Shown here piece by piece: positions 9,903-20,745 of a stretch of 64,000 nucleotides of DNA. The position numbers and the translations under genes are program-made. This DNA is from Deinococcus malanensis (GTDB lineage: Bacteria > Deinococcota > Deinococci > Deinococcales > Deinococcaceae): positions 248,001 through 312,000 of the forward strand of contig NZ_BMPP01000002.1 of assembly GCF_014647655.1 (NCBI RefSeq), in the 5' to 3' direction. The notes below the pieces were generated by a model. It was not told the origin of the DNA. It did no database searches and worked only from the letters and a program-made list of their open reading frames with translations. Within the stretch, counting starts at the first letter, position 1. Each line of letters begins with the position of its first letter.

Positions 9903-12038
9903 TTACACCGGGCCGGGGCCGGCTCTGGACGCCCCAAAACCGTGCTCCAGCACGGTGGGGGTCTGCGGCAGGTACGTGCCCGGCCGCAGCGGTGTGCTCT
10001 CACCGGGGCGGCGCAGATGCAGCCCCTCAGGCACCTCGACCAGCAGCAGGTGGGTCCCACTGGGCGTCAGCTTCAGACCAGCAAGCACGGGCGCGTGCAA
10101 GGCGCTTCCCAGGTCGACAACCCCTGAACGCACCACCAGCACATGGTCACCGTAGGGCCCGCTGATATGGACCGTCAGGTCGTCGGCGCGCAGCGTCAGG
10201 GGCAGGCCCAGCCCCGCCAGGCTGCCCAGGTCCGCTTCCGGGGCGCGTGACGTCCCGGCCACCGCGATGCCCAGCAGCGTGCCGGGCCGCACCACATCTC
10301 CAGCCTGCAGCAGCAGGGCGCCGCGGCTGACTTCCAGGTCGTCAGGCACACGCAGGATCTGCAGACCGTCGCGGTGCTGCTCGGCCCGCAGGCCGCTCAG
10401 GTGCGGCACGCGCGAGACCTGACCCACGTCGAACGGTCCACTGAGCGGCGCCGGAACACCCATGACGTCTCCCTGGGCCGTCACCAGGGCCAGGGTACGT
10501 TCCTCGCTGTACTCCAGACCTTCCACGCCCGGCACCGGGAAGGTTCCCCCCAGACGCCGGGTAGCGGGGGCTGGAGCCGCCCGGCGGCGGCGCCACAACA
10601 GGCTCAGGCCCACCAGGGCCGCCGCACAGAGCAGCAGGATGCCAAAACGGGCCGGGAACCTGGGCTGACCTTCCAGACTGGTCTGTGCGGCGGCCCTGCC
10701 GGGTTGCGTGGCAGGCGCCTCCCCTGCCGGCGCCGCGGAATTTTCTGATGGTCCTCCTGCAGGGTCTGGACCCGCTACAAGGCGGATGGCAGGCAGTGGC
10801 ACGGTGCGGCCGGTTCCGAGCAGCAGCGGCGTCACGCGGGCCGCACCCTGGCCGGTGTGACGTAACCGCACCCCGAATTCGCGGGCGTCCGGACGCCGTT
10901 CCAGTGTTGCGTGCAGACTGCGGTGACCGGTATCCACCCTCAGGTCACCCAGCGACACGCCGCTCCCGGCACGGTAGCGCAGCACGACGTCCTCTCCAGG
11001 GCGCAGGTTCAGGTCCGCACCCGGGTTCAGCCAGGTCAGGCCGGAGCTTTCGGGGGTGTTCAGCCGCAGCAGCAGCGCGGCCGGACGCAGGTTGATGTCT
11101 TCGGGGGCGGGGGACAGCGGGGCACACAGCAGCGCGGCGCTGCCTGGGGCCAGGGACCCACGCAGCCTCAGGCGGACGCGCCCATCCTGTACGGCGGGCA
11201 GCGCGAGGCTCAGGCGGGCTGGTACGGCGCTGCCCAGACTGACGGGGGTCCCGTTGGGCAACGGCACATCCACCTGATCCAGACGGGTCACGTTCAGGGC
11301 CCCGCCGGCCAGGTTGCCCCGGCCCAGCACAGGCACCTGACCGGCCCTGTAGGTGTGCCCCGCTGCGTAGGTGCTCGCCCTCAGGGCGGCGCGCAGATCA
11401 TCAGGGATGCGGGTCCCCAGTGCGACGTAGTGCAGCCGGTCCAGCGCGCCGCGGCCAGCAAAAGCCCGCAGCGCACTGTGGGCACTGTGGATCCGTGCGG
11501 GGTCGTTATCGATGCCGTCAGTCAGCACGAAGATGGTGGTCAGGTACGCGTCCTGGTCTCCCAGCCTGGAGAGGGCCGCGTGCAGGCTGCGGTACAGGTA
11601 CGTGTTTTTCCCATCGGCCTTGAGTCCTGCCAGAAACGCAGTCCATTCAGAACTGGCAGCCGGCCGGTCAAAACCGCGCTGATGCCTCACTCCGCTGTCG
11701 AAGCTCACCAGCTCCACCCGGTCGGGGTCAAGACCGCGCACATATGCCCCCACACTGGCCTTGACCCGCTCGAAGATGTCTGCCTGGCCGTCGCCGGTGC
11801 CGCGCATGCTGCCGCTGGTGTCCAGCACGAAGACCGCACGTGTGCGCCTGGGCAGCTCACCGGCAGGCAGACGGCAGGCAGGAACCGCCTGGGGAGGCTG
11901 CCCACGGCGCAGCGAGACGTCTGGGGATTCCACCAGAGCCTCTGCCGACCGGGGCGCAGCAGACGAAGGCACAGTGCTCCGGGCAGCCGCGTGCGGGGCC
12001 GTCAGCAGGAGCAGGGTGAGGGCGGCAACGCAGCGCAT
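9903..12038 (-). CDS. Exported von Willebrand factor A domain protein with membrane anchor
   Basis: The 711-aa protein has a signal peptide (LTLLLLTAPHAAA), then a vWA domain at about residues 65-250. The MIDAS motif is AVFVLDTSGSMRGTG (DxSxS), with a later TDGIDND. Beta-rich segments follow up to one membrane helix (about 475-495, FGILLLCAAALVGLSLLWRR), and a roughly 200-residue C-terminal domain would be on the other side of the membrane. vWA proteins mediate metal-dependent protein contacts; the partner is unknown. The gene diverges from gyrB, so its promoter shares the 12039-12317 intergenic region with the gyrB control elements. Confidence 0.85.
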   Translation of the reverse strand: MRCVAALTLLLLTAPHAAARSTVPSSAAPRSAEALVESPDVSLRRGQPPQAVPACRLPAGELPRRTRAVFVLDTSGSMRGTGDGQADIFERVKASVGAYVRGLDPDRVELVSFDSGVRHQRGFDRPAASSEWTAFLAGLKADGKNTYLYRSLHAALSRLGDQDAYLTTIFVLTDGIDNDPARIHSAHSALRAFAGRGALDRLHYVALGTRIPDDLRAALRASTYAAGHTYRAGQVPVLGRGNLAGGALNVTRLDQVDVPLPNGTPVSLGSAVPARLSLALPAVQDGRVRLRLRGSLAPGSAALLCAPLSPAPEDINLRPAALLLRLNTPESSGLTWLNPGADLNLRPGEDVVLRYRAGSGVSLGDLRVDTGHRSLHATLERRPDAREFGVRLRHTGQGAARVTPLLLGTGRTVPLPAIRLVAGPDPAGGPSENSAAPAGEAPATQPGRAAAQTSLEGQPRFPARFGILLLCAAALVGLSLLWRRRRAAPAPATRRLGGTFPVPGVEGLEYSEERTLALVTAQGDVMGVPAPLSGPFDVGQVSRVPHLSGLRAEQHRDGLQILRVPDDLEVSRGALLLQAGDVVRPGTLLGIAVAGTSRAPEADLGSLAGLGLPLTLRADDLTVHISGPYGDHVLVVRSGVVDLGSALHAPVLAGLKLTPSGTHLLLVEVPEGLHLRRPGESTPLRPGTYLPQTPTVLEHGFGASRAGPGPV

Positions 12039-12171
12039 TCAAGGCATATTCTGACGCGTCCCCGCCCCGGGATCATCCCCCACCTGCCGGGGTTCCCCGG
12101 GCCGTTTCAGAAAAGACCGATCTGGTGGGCCTCCAAGGTCATCCTGGCCCGCATCCAAGTCGCCCGTCATA

Positions 12172-12188
12172 TTACGTTATATACGTAA
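12172..12188. promoter_or_regulatory. Radiation/desiccation response motif-like operator (DdrO site) upstream of gyrB
   Basis: The 17-bp sequence TTACGTTATATACGTAA has 6-bp inverted arms around a 5-nt centre. It matches the known Deinococcus RDRM consensus TTATGTCATTGACATAA at 12 of 17 positions, including the outer TTA..TAA. It ends 5 bp before the gyrB -35 box, where DdrO would repress until cleaved by IrrE (PprI) after DNA damage. gyrB is a known member of this regulon in D. radiodurans. Confidence 0.85.
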
Positions 12189-12193
12189 AATAT

Positions 12194-12222
12194 TTGACCC
12201 ATTTCAAGCCGCGTAGTATACT
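12194..12222 (+). promoter_or_regulatory. gyrB sigma-70-type promoter
   Basis: TTGACC (12194-12199) and TATACT (12217-12222) are separated by 17 bp, close to the consensus for the housekeeping sigma factor. The gyrB start codon is 95 bp further downstream, so this mRNA has a leader. Confidence 0.85.
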
Positions 12223-12224
12223 GA

Positions 12225-14342
<2,118 letters not shown>

Positions 14343-14361
14343 GGCAAGCAACACAGCAATG

Positions 14362-14390
14362 GGAGGCGAATGGTCGCCTCCTTCTTTTTT
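14362..14390 (+). terminator. Rho-independent terminator of gyrB
   Basis: GGAGGCGA (14362-14369) pairs with TCGCCTCC (14374-14381) around a 4-nt loop and is followed by the T-rich tract TTCTTTTTT. Confidence 0.92.
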
Positions 14391-14694
14391 GTTCCGGAAC
14401 CGACCGTGTGGGGCCGGTCCAGTCAGGCTGCATAACAGCCGGGCAGCATAGTCACACGGCCGTGGTGACTCCTGGCGGCAATCACGGCCGTTGACGGTGG
14501 AACCCTCCAACTGCTGTGGAGTGAGCGGATCGGAAGGAATACCGCCGCCAGGCTGGCCCCGCCGGCTCAATGCCCGTGGCTGGTCCCGGTGATCCCCGCC
14601 TGTTACTCCTCTGCACCCAGGAACCTTTCGGAGTACGCTAAAGCCACAGGAAGTCAGCCGACACCCTTACCCGGGCAGGCCCCCGGAGGTTGCA
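14391..14694. other. Intergenic region between gyrB and the LuxR-type regulator
   Basis: No gene is evident in these 304 bp. The only distinct structure is a palindromic block near 14452-14468, with the core CACGGCCGTG (14455-14464) flanked by TCAC/GTGA. This could be an operator for the downstream regulator. Confidence 0.5.
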
Positions 14695-17622
14695 GTGAGT
14701 CCGCACCGTTCGCAGGCACTCATAGGTCGTCACACCGAGCTAGGGCTGCTGCGGGCCCACTTCGACCATGCCTGCCGGGGAAGTGGCCGCCTGGTCCTGC
14801 TGTCCGGGGAAGCTGGTGTGGGCAAAACCCATCTGCTGCGCACCTTCCTGGCCACGGTGCGTGCCGCTGGCGCCCAGGTGCTGGAGGGGACCTGTTATGA
14901 GGATCAGTCGGCCCCGCCCTACAGTCCTTTTGTCCAGGCCATACGGAAACTGCTTGGGCAGCGCAACGACCATGAGCTTCCGGCAGACCTTGCGAGGCTG
15001 GCGGCGGAGATTGCTCCTCTGCTGCCGGAATTCAGTTTCCCCTCCCTGCCGGTCATTGAGGATGCCGAAGGACGCAAAGGGCGGATTTTCGAAGCCTTCA
15101 GTGGCCTTCTGGCACGAGCTGACACAGCACCACGGGTTCTGGTGCTCGAAGACCTTCACTGGGCCGACCGGACCAGTCAGGAACTCGTCGCGCATCTGGC
15201 CCGGGAAGTGGAGCCGCAGCAGACCCTGATCCTGGCGACCTACCGCACGGATGCCCAGGACCGCACTCCAGCGCTGGGCAACCTGCTGGAGCGTCTGAAC
15301 CGCGAACGCCGGCGTGACGAGGTCAGGCTTCTTCCCCTGTCGCCTGAAGAACTTTCCTTTTTGGCCGAAGGGCTTCTGCAACGCGTCCTGCCCAGCCGCC
15401 TGGTGGATGGCCTGCACGGCCGCTCGGGCGGCAATCCCTTTTATGCCGAGGAACTGCTGTACGCCCTGAAGGACCGGGGGGACTTCGAACTGCTGGTGCA
15501 GGCCGCACAGCACGGGCGGGCACCGGATTGGGGCAGCCTCCCGGAGACGCTGCGCGACAGCGTGCTCACCAGGACGGCGGGCCTGGAGCCCATCGAGCGC
15601 GAAACGCTGGCTTACGCTGCTGTTCTTGGGCGCCAGTTCGGCTTCGAGTTGCTGCTCACAGTGACCGGGCTGAGCGAGCCCGAACTGATCCGGGCCATGG
15701 AGGCACTGGTGCAGCGCGGCCTGATTTACGAGGAAGCCGAGGACTGGTATTCGTTCCGCCATGCCCTGACGCGCGAGGCTGTCTACGAGAGCCTGCTGGG
15801 CCGGGACCGCCGCGTACGCCACCGCCGCGTGCTCCGCGCCCTGGAGTCCCTGGGAGCGCCCGAACAGAACAACCTGCTTGAAGCCTTGGCGCACCACAGC
15901 CTGCGGTCACACGAGCCTGAGGCCGCGCGCTATGCCCGGCTGGCCGGCGAGCGGGCCTCGGGGGTGTTTGCCCACCGCGAGGCCGTGACCTTCTTCGAGA
16001 CGGCCCTGTCGCTGAGTACTGGCCTGAATACGCGGGAACGGGCCGACCTGCTTGACGCTCTTGCCCGCGCGGCGTGGCATGTGGGTGACCGGAACATCTC
16101 CGAATCGGCCTGGAGTGAAGCCCATGGGCTGTTTGCGCAGCTGAACGAGCCCGGGAAAATTTCGGAGATTCTGCGGTACCGCAGTGTGACCGCCTTTTAC
16201 CACGGCGACCATGAGCAGGCTTTCGCGCTGCTGCAGGCGGCCCTGGGCGCCCTTTGCGGCGTGCCTCCCGGAGCTGCCCTGGCACTGGCCCTGAGCGCCC
16301 TGGCGCGGCTGCATCAGTACCAGGGGGAGCTTCACGAAAGCCTTGACCACGGCGAGCGGGCGATGGACCTTGCCCGGACATTGCAGGACGAACATATCGT
16401 GACCCGATGCCTGCAGCATCTGGGCATGGCCCGGGCCCAGCTCGGGCAGCTGGAACACGGGCAGACCCTTCTGAAAGAAGCTGCCTCGCGGGCGCGGCGG
16501 TTGCCCTGCTATGGCTGCTCGGCCACCTCACTGTTTCATCTGGCGCTGCTGCATATTCCACTGGGCGCCTACGATCAGGCGCTGACCCTCTTCGATCAAG
16601 CCGACACGATGGGCCGTGAAGGCGGCCTGGGCATGATTCACAGCATGCAACGCAGCTACCGTGGCCTGATCCACCTGGAACGCGGCCAGCCCGAGCTGGC
16701 AGCTGCTCACTTCCAGGCAGTCCTGGCTGACGCTGCAGTGGCCACTGTCACGCGGCTCCACGCCACGATTTTCCAGGCCGAACTGGATCTGCGCGCGGGC
16801 CACCCCGAGGCAGCCCGCGCTTCACTGGAGCCATTGCTGGCGGCCGGACAGCCTCTGGGAGCCGCCGCGCTGCGTCTTGGCCTGCCGGTGCTGGCGCGGG
16901 CACGGCACGCCACCGGGGATCTGGCAGGCGCCCTGGATCAGGTGAACCGTCTGATGGCTTTCGAACAGGCCCGGGTACCCAGCCTCGATGGCGCCGCAGC
17001 CGTGTACGAGACCGTCGAGACGCTGCTGGCTTCCGGTCATTCAGACCACGTGGGGTTTGTCGTACAGGTGCTGTCCCAGGTCGCTGGTGCCACAGGTGGA
17101 GCCATTCCAGGCGCCTGGCTGCACGAAGCCCGGGGCCTGGAGGCCCAGCATGCCGGGCAGACAGCCCAGGCCGCCGCACACTACCGCGCCTGCATAGCGG
17201 TGTGGCAGGGCGCGGGTCTCCCCTTCCGCGAGGGCCGTGCCCGCCTGCGCCTGGCCGGGGCACTCCTGCCCGGCACCAGGCGGGACCGTGAGGAGGCCCG
17301 GCGTGAACTGGCCCTGGCGCGCGCCCTGCTCGAACAGGTGGGCGCCAGGGCCGAACTGGACGTGATCGCCCGGCTGGAGGGTGAGTATGGCCTGTCTGCC
17401 CCCGGACCCGAACGGGAACTGCTGACCCGCCGCGAACGCGAAGTGCTGGGTCTGCTGTCCCAGGGCCTCCCCAACCGGCGTATCGGCACCGCGCTGGGCA
17501 TTTCCGAGCGAACGGTGGAGGTGCATGTAACAAACATCCTGGCCAAGCTGGAGGTCACTTCCCGCGTTCAGGCAGCCACGTACGCACTGGAGCATCAGCT
17601 GAGCACAGGACCTAAGGGGTAA
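14695..17622 (+). CDS. Large LuxR-family ATPase regulator (AAA_16-TPR-HTH)
   Basis: The 975-aa protein has an N-terminal STAND/AAA_16 NTPase with Walker A GEAGVGKT (residues 39-46) and a Walker B-like VLVLEDLHWADRT. A long helical TPR-like middle follows (about 400-880), then a C-terminal LuxR helix-turn-helix (about 905-965: LTRREREVLGLLSQGLPNRR, ERTVEVHVTNILAKL). This is the MalT/LAL-type layout, in which ligand and ATP binding trigger oligomerisation and activation. The GTG start at 14695 is chosen for its good ribosome site (CGGAGGT) and because the NTPase begins there. Targets and inducer are unknown; it may act on the adjacent small exported protein and GNAT genes. Confidence 0.92.
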   Translation: MSPHRSQALIGRHTELGLLRAHFDHACRGSGRLVLLSGEAGVGKTHLLRTFLATVRAAGAQVLEGTCYEDQSAPPYSPFVQAIRKLLGQRNDHELPADLARLAAEIAPLLPEFSFPSLPVIEDAEGRKGRIFEAFSGLLARADTAPRVLVLEDLHWADRTSQELVAHLAREVEPQQTLILATYRTDAQDRTPALGNLLERLNRERRRDEVRLLPLSPEELSFLAEGLLQRVLPSRLVDGLHGRSGGNPFYAEELLYALKDRGDFELLVQAAQHGRAPDWGSLPETLRDSVLTRTAGLEPIERETLAYAAVLGRQFGFELLLTVTGLSEPELIRAMEALVQRGLIYEEAEDWYSFRHALTREAVYESLLGRDRRVRHRRVLRALESLGAPEQNNLLEALAHHSLRSHEPEAARYARLAGERASGVFAHREAVTFFETALSLSTGLNTRERADLLDALARAAWHVGDRNISESAWSEAHGLFAQLNEPGKISEILRYRSVTAFYHGDHEQAFALLQAALGALCGVPPGAALALALSALARLHQYQGELHESLDHGERAMDLARTLQDEHIVTRCLQHLGMARAQLGQLEHGQTLLKEAASRARRLPCYGCSATSLFHLALLHIPLGAYDQALTLFDQADTMGREGGLGMIHSMQRSYRGLIHLERGQPELAAAHFQAVLADAAVATVTRLHATIFQAELDLRAGHPEAARASLEPLLAAGQPLGAAALRLGLPVLARARHATGDLAGALDQVNRLMAFEQARVPSLDGAAAVYETVETLLASGHSDHVGFVVQVLSQVAGATGGAIPGAWLHEARGLEAQHAGQTAQAAAHYRACIAVWQGAGLPFREGRARLRLAGALLPGTRRDREEARRELALARALLEQVGARAELDVIARLEGEYGLSAPGPERELLTRREREVLGLLSQGLPNRRIGTALGISERTVEVHVTNILAKLEVTSRVQAATYALEHQLSTGPKG

Positions 17623-17722
17623 ACCGGGCGCGGCACAGGCTCATCTACGGGGATTCCCCGATGTGCGCTCGGGCGAGGTTTTTTACCCTGAGAGCGAGGA
17701 AGAACCTCAAAGGGGAAGGCAG

Positions 17723-17971
17723 ATGAAAAAAGTGTTTATCGTGGTCCTGGCCACCGGTCTTGTTTCTTTCGCACCTGCTCAGGCGGGTGCAAATACCCGC
17801 GCCAGCTGTGTCGGGCTGATCGTGTCCGACCACGCCCGTTGGGGAGACTTTGCCCAGGTGCGGCTGATGCTCCGTACGGCCGCCACACAGCTCGGCCTGA
17901 CCTACGGCGCGCTGGTCAGCAGCACGGCGCACCGTCACGACGGAACCCATGCCATCTGCGGCGGGGAGTGA
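17723..17971 (+). CDS. Small exported protein of unknown function
   Basis: The product is 82 aa with a clear signal peptide (MKKVFIVVLATGLVSFAPAQ, cleavage likely after AQA). The mature part of about 60 residues contains two cysteines (RASCVGLIVSD and HAICGGE) that could form a disulfide. The ATG at 17723 is preceded by AAGGGGAAG. The stop lies 2 nt before the GNAT start, so the two genes are probably co-translated. No family recognised. Confidence 0.75.
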   Translation: MKKVFIVVLATGLVSFAPAQAGANTRASCVGLIVSDHARWGDFAQVRLMLRTAATQLGLTYGALVSSTAHRHDGTHAICGGE

Positions 17972-17973
17972 CC

Positions 17974-18801
17974 ATGACCGCCGCAGCCACCCTGACCACC
18001 CAGGACATCGCCCTGCGCCGCAGTCAGCTCGATGAGGCCTTTGTGGAGATGTACAGCAACCTGCCCCCGGACGTCCGGCAGGAGCTGCGAATGCAGACGG
18101 TGCGGGTCGGATCTGCCGGCGCGTGCATGGTTGGCAGCGTGCCGATTGTTCTTTTTAACCGCGTCGTGAACCTGGGTGTCGGTATGCCCGGCACACCGGA
18201 ACAGGTGGACGAGCTCGTGGCGCTGTACCGCGCCGAGGGGCTGCCGTTCATGGTGCAGCTCAGCCCCATTGCCGCGCCCGACTCGCTGCCCACATGGCTC
18301 GAAGCGCGCGGGGTGGTCCGGAAGGACTCCTGGGCAATTTTCACGCGTGACCTGGGCCCTCCCCCGGAAGTGAGCACCGAGCTGCGCGTGGAGCGTGTGG
18401 GGCAGGAACTGGCCACCGTCTTCGGTGACACCCTGGCGCGCGGGTACGGACTGCCGCCCTCGCTGGTGGTCCTGATGACCGCACTGGTCGGGCATCCCGG
18501 CGCCCATTGCTACCTGGCGTACCACGGTGAGACTCCGGTCGCCGCCGCCAGTATGTTCGTGGAAGGTCAGACTGCCCGTTTTATAGGCGCGGGCACGCTG
18601 CCCGAGTTCCGGCGCCGGGGAGGACAGGGTGCCCTGCTGGCCCGGCGCATCCGCGACGCCGCGGCGCTGGGGTGCGACCTGATTACCGTCGAGACCGCCG
18701 AGGACCCGCCCGAAAAACCGAATCCGTCGTACCACAACATGTTGCGCAGCGGCTTCCAGCTGGCCTACATGCAGCCGAACTACATTTACACGCCGTCCTG
18801 A
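17974..18801 (+). CDS. GNAT-family N-acetyltransferase
   Basis: This 275-aa protein has the acetyl-CoA binding signature in its C-terminal half: AAASMFVEGQTARFIGAGTL, then LPEFRRRGGQGALLARRIRD (the RxxGxG/A loop) and CDLITVETAEDPPEKPNPS. The first 130 residues form an unassigned N-terminal domain. The acceptor substrate is unknown. It starts 2 nt after the small exported protein gene. Confidence 0.9.
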   Translation: MTAAATLTTQDIALRRSQLDEAFVEMYSNLPPDVRQELRMQTVRVGSAGACMVGSVPIVLFNRVVNLGVGMPGTPEQVDELVALYRAEGLPFMVQLSPIAAPDSLPTWLEARGVVRKDSWAIFTRDLGPPPEVSTELRVERVGQELATVFGDTLARGYGLPPSLVVLMTALVGHPGAHCYLAYHGETPVAAASMFVEGQTARFIGAGTLPEFRRRGGQGALLARRIRDAAALGCDLITVETAEDPPEKPNPSYHNMLRSGFQLAYMQPNYIYTPS

Positions 18802-19080
18802 GCGTAAAGGCCTGCACACGGTCCGGGCTGTTCGAGTGGCACGCCTGTCTTCTGACCTTTTTGCTGCAGGAGGTCCGGGACAGGTGTGCTTCGGTTTGCC
18901 GTTATCGCTCAGACCCGTTTTCGGCACAGTTAAAGGTCCGGATCGCTTCATGGCCTGGAAATGTGCATCCAACGGGACCCTGCCGGGCATAGTTCAGATA
19001 TGACCGTGCCACGGTTTCTGGGGCAGGCTGCCGGTCTGCGGAATACCAACCCATCGTCCGCAGCGTGGCAGACTGATCCC

Positions 19081-19641
19081 ATGCGTCCTCCTGGTGGCCA
19101 ATCCATTGAGGCCGCACACGACCACCTGATCGCGCAGCTCCAGTATGGAGAAGAATCAGCCCTCAAAGCACTTTATGACGACCTGTCCGGCGTGACCTAC
19201 CGGGTGTGTCTGCGCATGCTGGGGACCCCTGCTGACGCCGAGGAAGTCCTTCAGGACACGTTCCTCCGGCTGGAAGTCCAGGCGCAGCGGTACGACCCCA
19301 CTCGCGGCACCGTGCGAACTTTCGTGCTGACCATCGCCCAGCACCTGTGTCTGGAGCGGCTGCGGTCCAGGCGCTCTCGCCCGCAGCGTCAGGAGGATCC
19401 CTCCAGGGGACCCGTGCCTGACCTAGCGGCCCCTGCGCCTGCAGGTGATCCGCTGGACGCCGTCGTTATCCGTGACGCCCTGGACAGGCTGAGCACGACC
19501 GACCGCGAACTTCTGGAAGCCATGTTTTTCGATGGCTACACCCACGCTGAAATCACGGCCCGGACAGGTCTTCCCCTGGGAACCGTCAAGAGCCGCCTGC
19601 GCCGCGCCCTGCTGAAACTGCGCCAAAGGATGCTGCCGTGA
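19081..19641 (+). CDS. ECF-type RNA polymerase sigma factor
   Basis: The 186-aa protein has region 2 (ALYDDLSGVTYRVCLRMLGT, DAEEVLQDTFLRL), including the DAEEVLQD core-binding motif. Region 4 follows (LDRLSTTDRELLEAMFFDGY, then THAEITARTGLPLGTVKSRL) and recognises the -35 element. The start at 19081 gives the normal ECF length. The gene overlaps the downstream anti-sigma gene by 4 nt. This is the SigK/RskA-like arrangement in which the sigma factor is held inactive until an envelope signal releases it. Confidence 0.95.
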   Translation: MRPPGGQSIEAAHDHLIAQLQYGEESALKALYDDLSGVTYRVCLRMLGTPADAEEVLQDTFLRLEVQAQRYDPTRGTVRTFVLTIAQHLCLERLRSRRSRPQRQEDPSRGPVPDLAAPAPAGDPLDAVVIRDALDRLSTTDRELLEAMFFDGYTHAEITARTGLPLGTVKSRLRRALLKLRQRMLP

Positions 19642-20327
19642 ATCCCCCCTCCGCTCACCCGGCGGAACTGCTGCCCGGCTATGTCCTGGGTGACCTTGAA
19701 CACCACGAGCTGGAGGTGGTCGAGGCGCATCTGACCAACTGCGGGGCCTGCCGCACCGAGGTTGTCCGACTACAAGAAGCTCTGTACACGCTGGCCGATG
19801 ACCTGCCGCCCGCCGCTGCACCCGAGGGCGGCTGGGAACGCCTTCAGCTTCGTCGCCTGCAACCCGCGGCGCACCATTCAGGTCGGATACCTCCGCGCCC
19901 TCGCCCCGCATGGCCGCTGGCGGCAGCCATCGCCGCCCTCCTGGCGCTGGGGGGTTATGCCACCTGGATGCTCGTCACACCACCCACCCTGCAGACAGAT
20001 GTCACCCGCTGGGAAGCGCAGGGGGCCGTGCGTTTGCCTCTGTCGACCCGCACCGGCGAGATCTTCGGAACACTGTGGGTCCGTGAGGACGGCCAGGCCC
20101 TGGTGGTGCTTAATCGCCCGGCTCCAGCCGGTCAGGTCTACCAGGCCTGGGGACGGCAGGCTGGGGACACTCAGGCAGCCGTTCCGGTCAGTCTGGGCAT
20201 CACTGGTAACACTGTGATGCAGGTCCGCTGGCAGGGCTACGGCTCGGTGGGAATCAGCATTGAGCCGGCCGGGGGAAGCCCGGCCCCCACCCGACCGCTT
20301 GGCCGGGTCAATCTGCCGGGCGTGTAG
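19638..20327 (+). CDS. Anti-sigma factor (zinc-finger/RskA type)
   Basis: The 229-aa protein has an N-terminal anti-sigma domain with a zinc-binding-like H-x3-C-x2-C arrangement (EAHLTNCGACRTEV). One membrane helix follows (about 95-115, PLAAAIAALLALGGYATWM), and then an extracytoplasmic RskA-type domain (ALVVLNRPAPAGQVYQAWGR). It overlaps the sigma gene by 4 nt and is its probable direct inhibitor. The region after it (20328-20745) carries no gene. Confidence 0.93.
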   Translation: MNPPSAHPAELLPGYVLGDLEHHELEVVEAHLTNCGACRTEVVRLQEALYTLADDLPPAAAPEGGWERLQLRRLQPAAHHSGRIPPRPRPAWPLAAAIAALLALGGYATWMLVTPPTLQTDVTRWEAQGAVRLPLSTRTGEIFGTLWVREDGQALVVLNRPAPAGQVYQAWGRQAGDTQAAVPVSLGITGNTVMQVRWQGYGSVGISIEPAGGSPAPTRPLGRVNLPGV

Positions 20328-20745
20328 CAGGGTGGAGATATACAGCTTCCGGTTGAATGCAGAAGCAGGATGCAATCTGGCCGGCGGAAGACAACACGCT
20401 TCAGGACGTGGAGCGACAGGTGGACGAACGGCGCCTCTGAGCCTGCAAATCGGCCCCTTGCCAGTTTGAAACTGAAACAAGCGGCCGAGATGATGAAAAC
20501 CCGTCCCATGCCGGTTCAAACACCTGTGCGGTTGTAACCGCAACACCGCCTGCTGGCCCGAGGGTTTAGCGTCCGTGCCCACCGCAGTACGCTGTATCCG
20601 TTTTGTTCCATCGCCCGGGTGCTGGGAACATTTGACGGAGCCAGTCTGCGGGAGCATCAGCTCAAGCCCTGCTGCAAAGAATGTTGTTATCCTGCAGAGG
20701 ACTGCGTTGTTCCGGCTTCGTCGTCCTCTTTCTCAGGAGGCCCGC
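20328..20745 (+). other. Intergenic region upstream of the dehalogenase
   Basis: No gene is evident in 418 bp. The clearest element is a 16-bp palindrome, TGCGGTTGTAACCGCA (20527-20542, 7-bp arms), about 200 bp before the haloalkane dehalogenase start. It could be an operator for a TetR- or similar regulator, but no such gene is adjacent. Confidence 0.45.
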
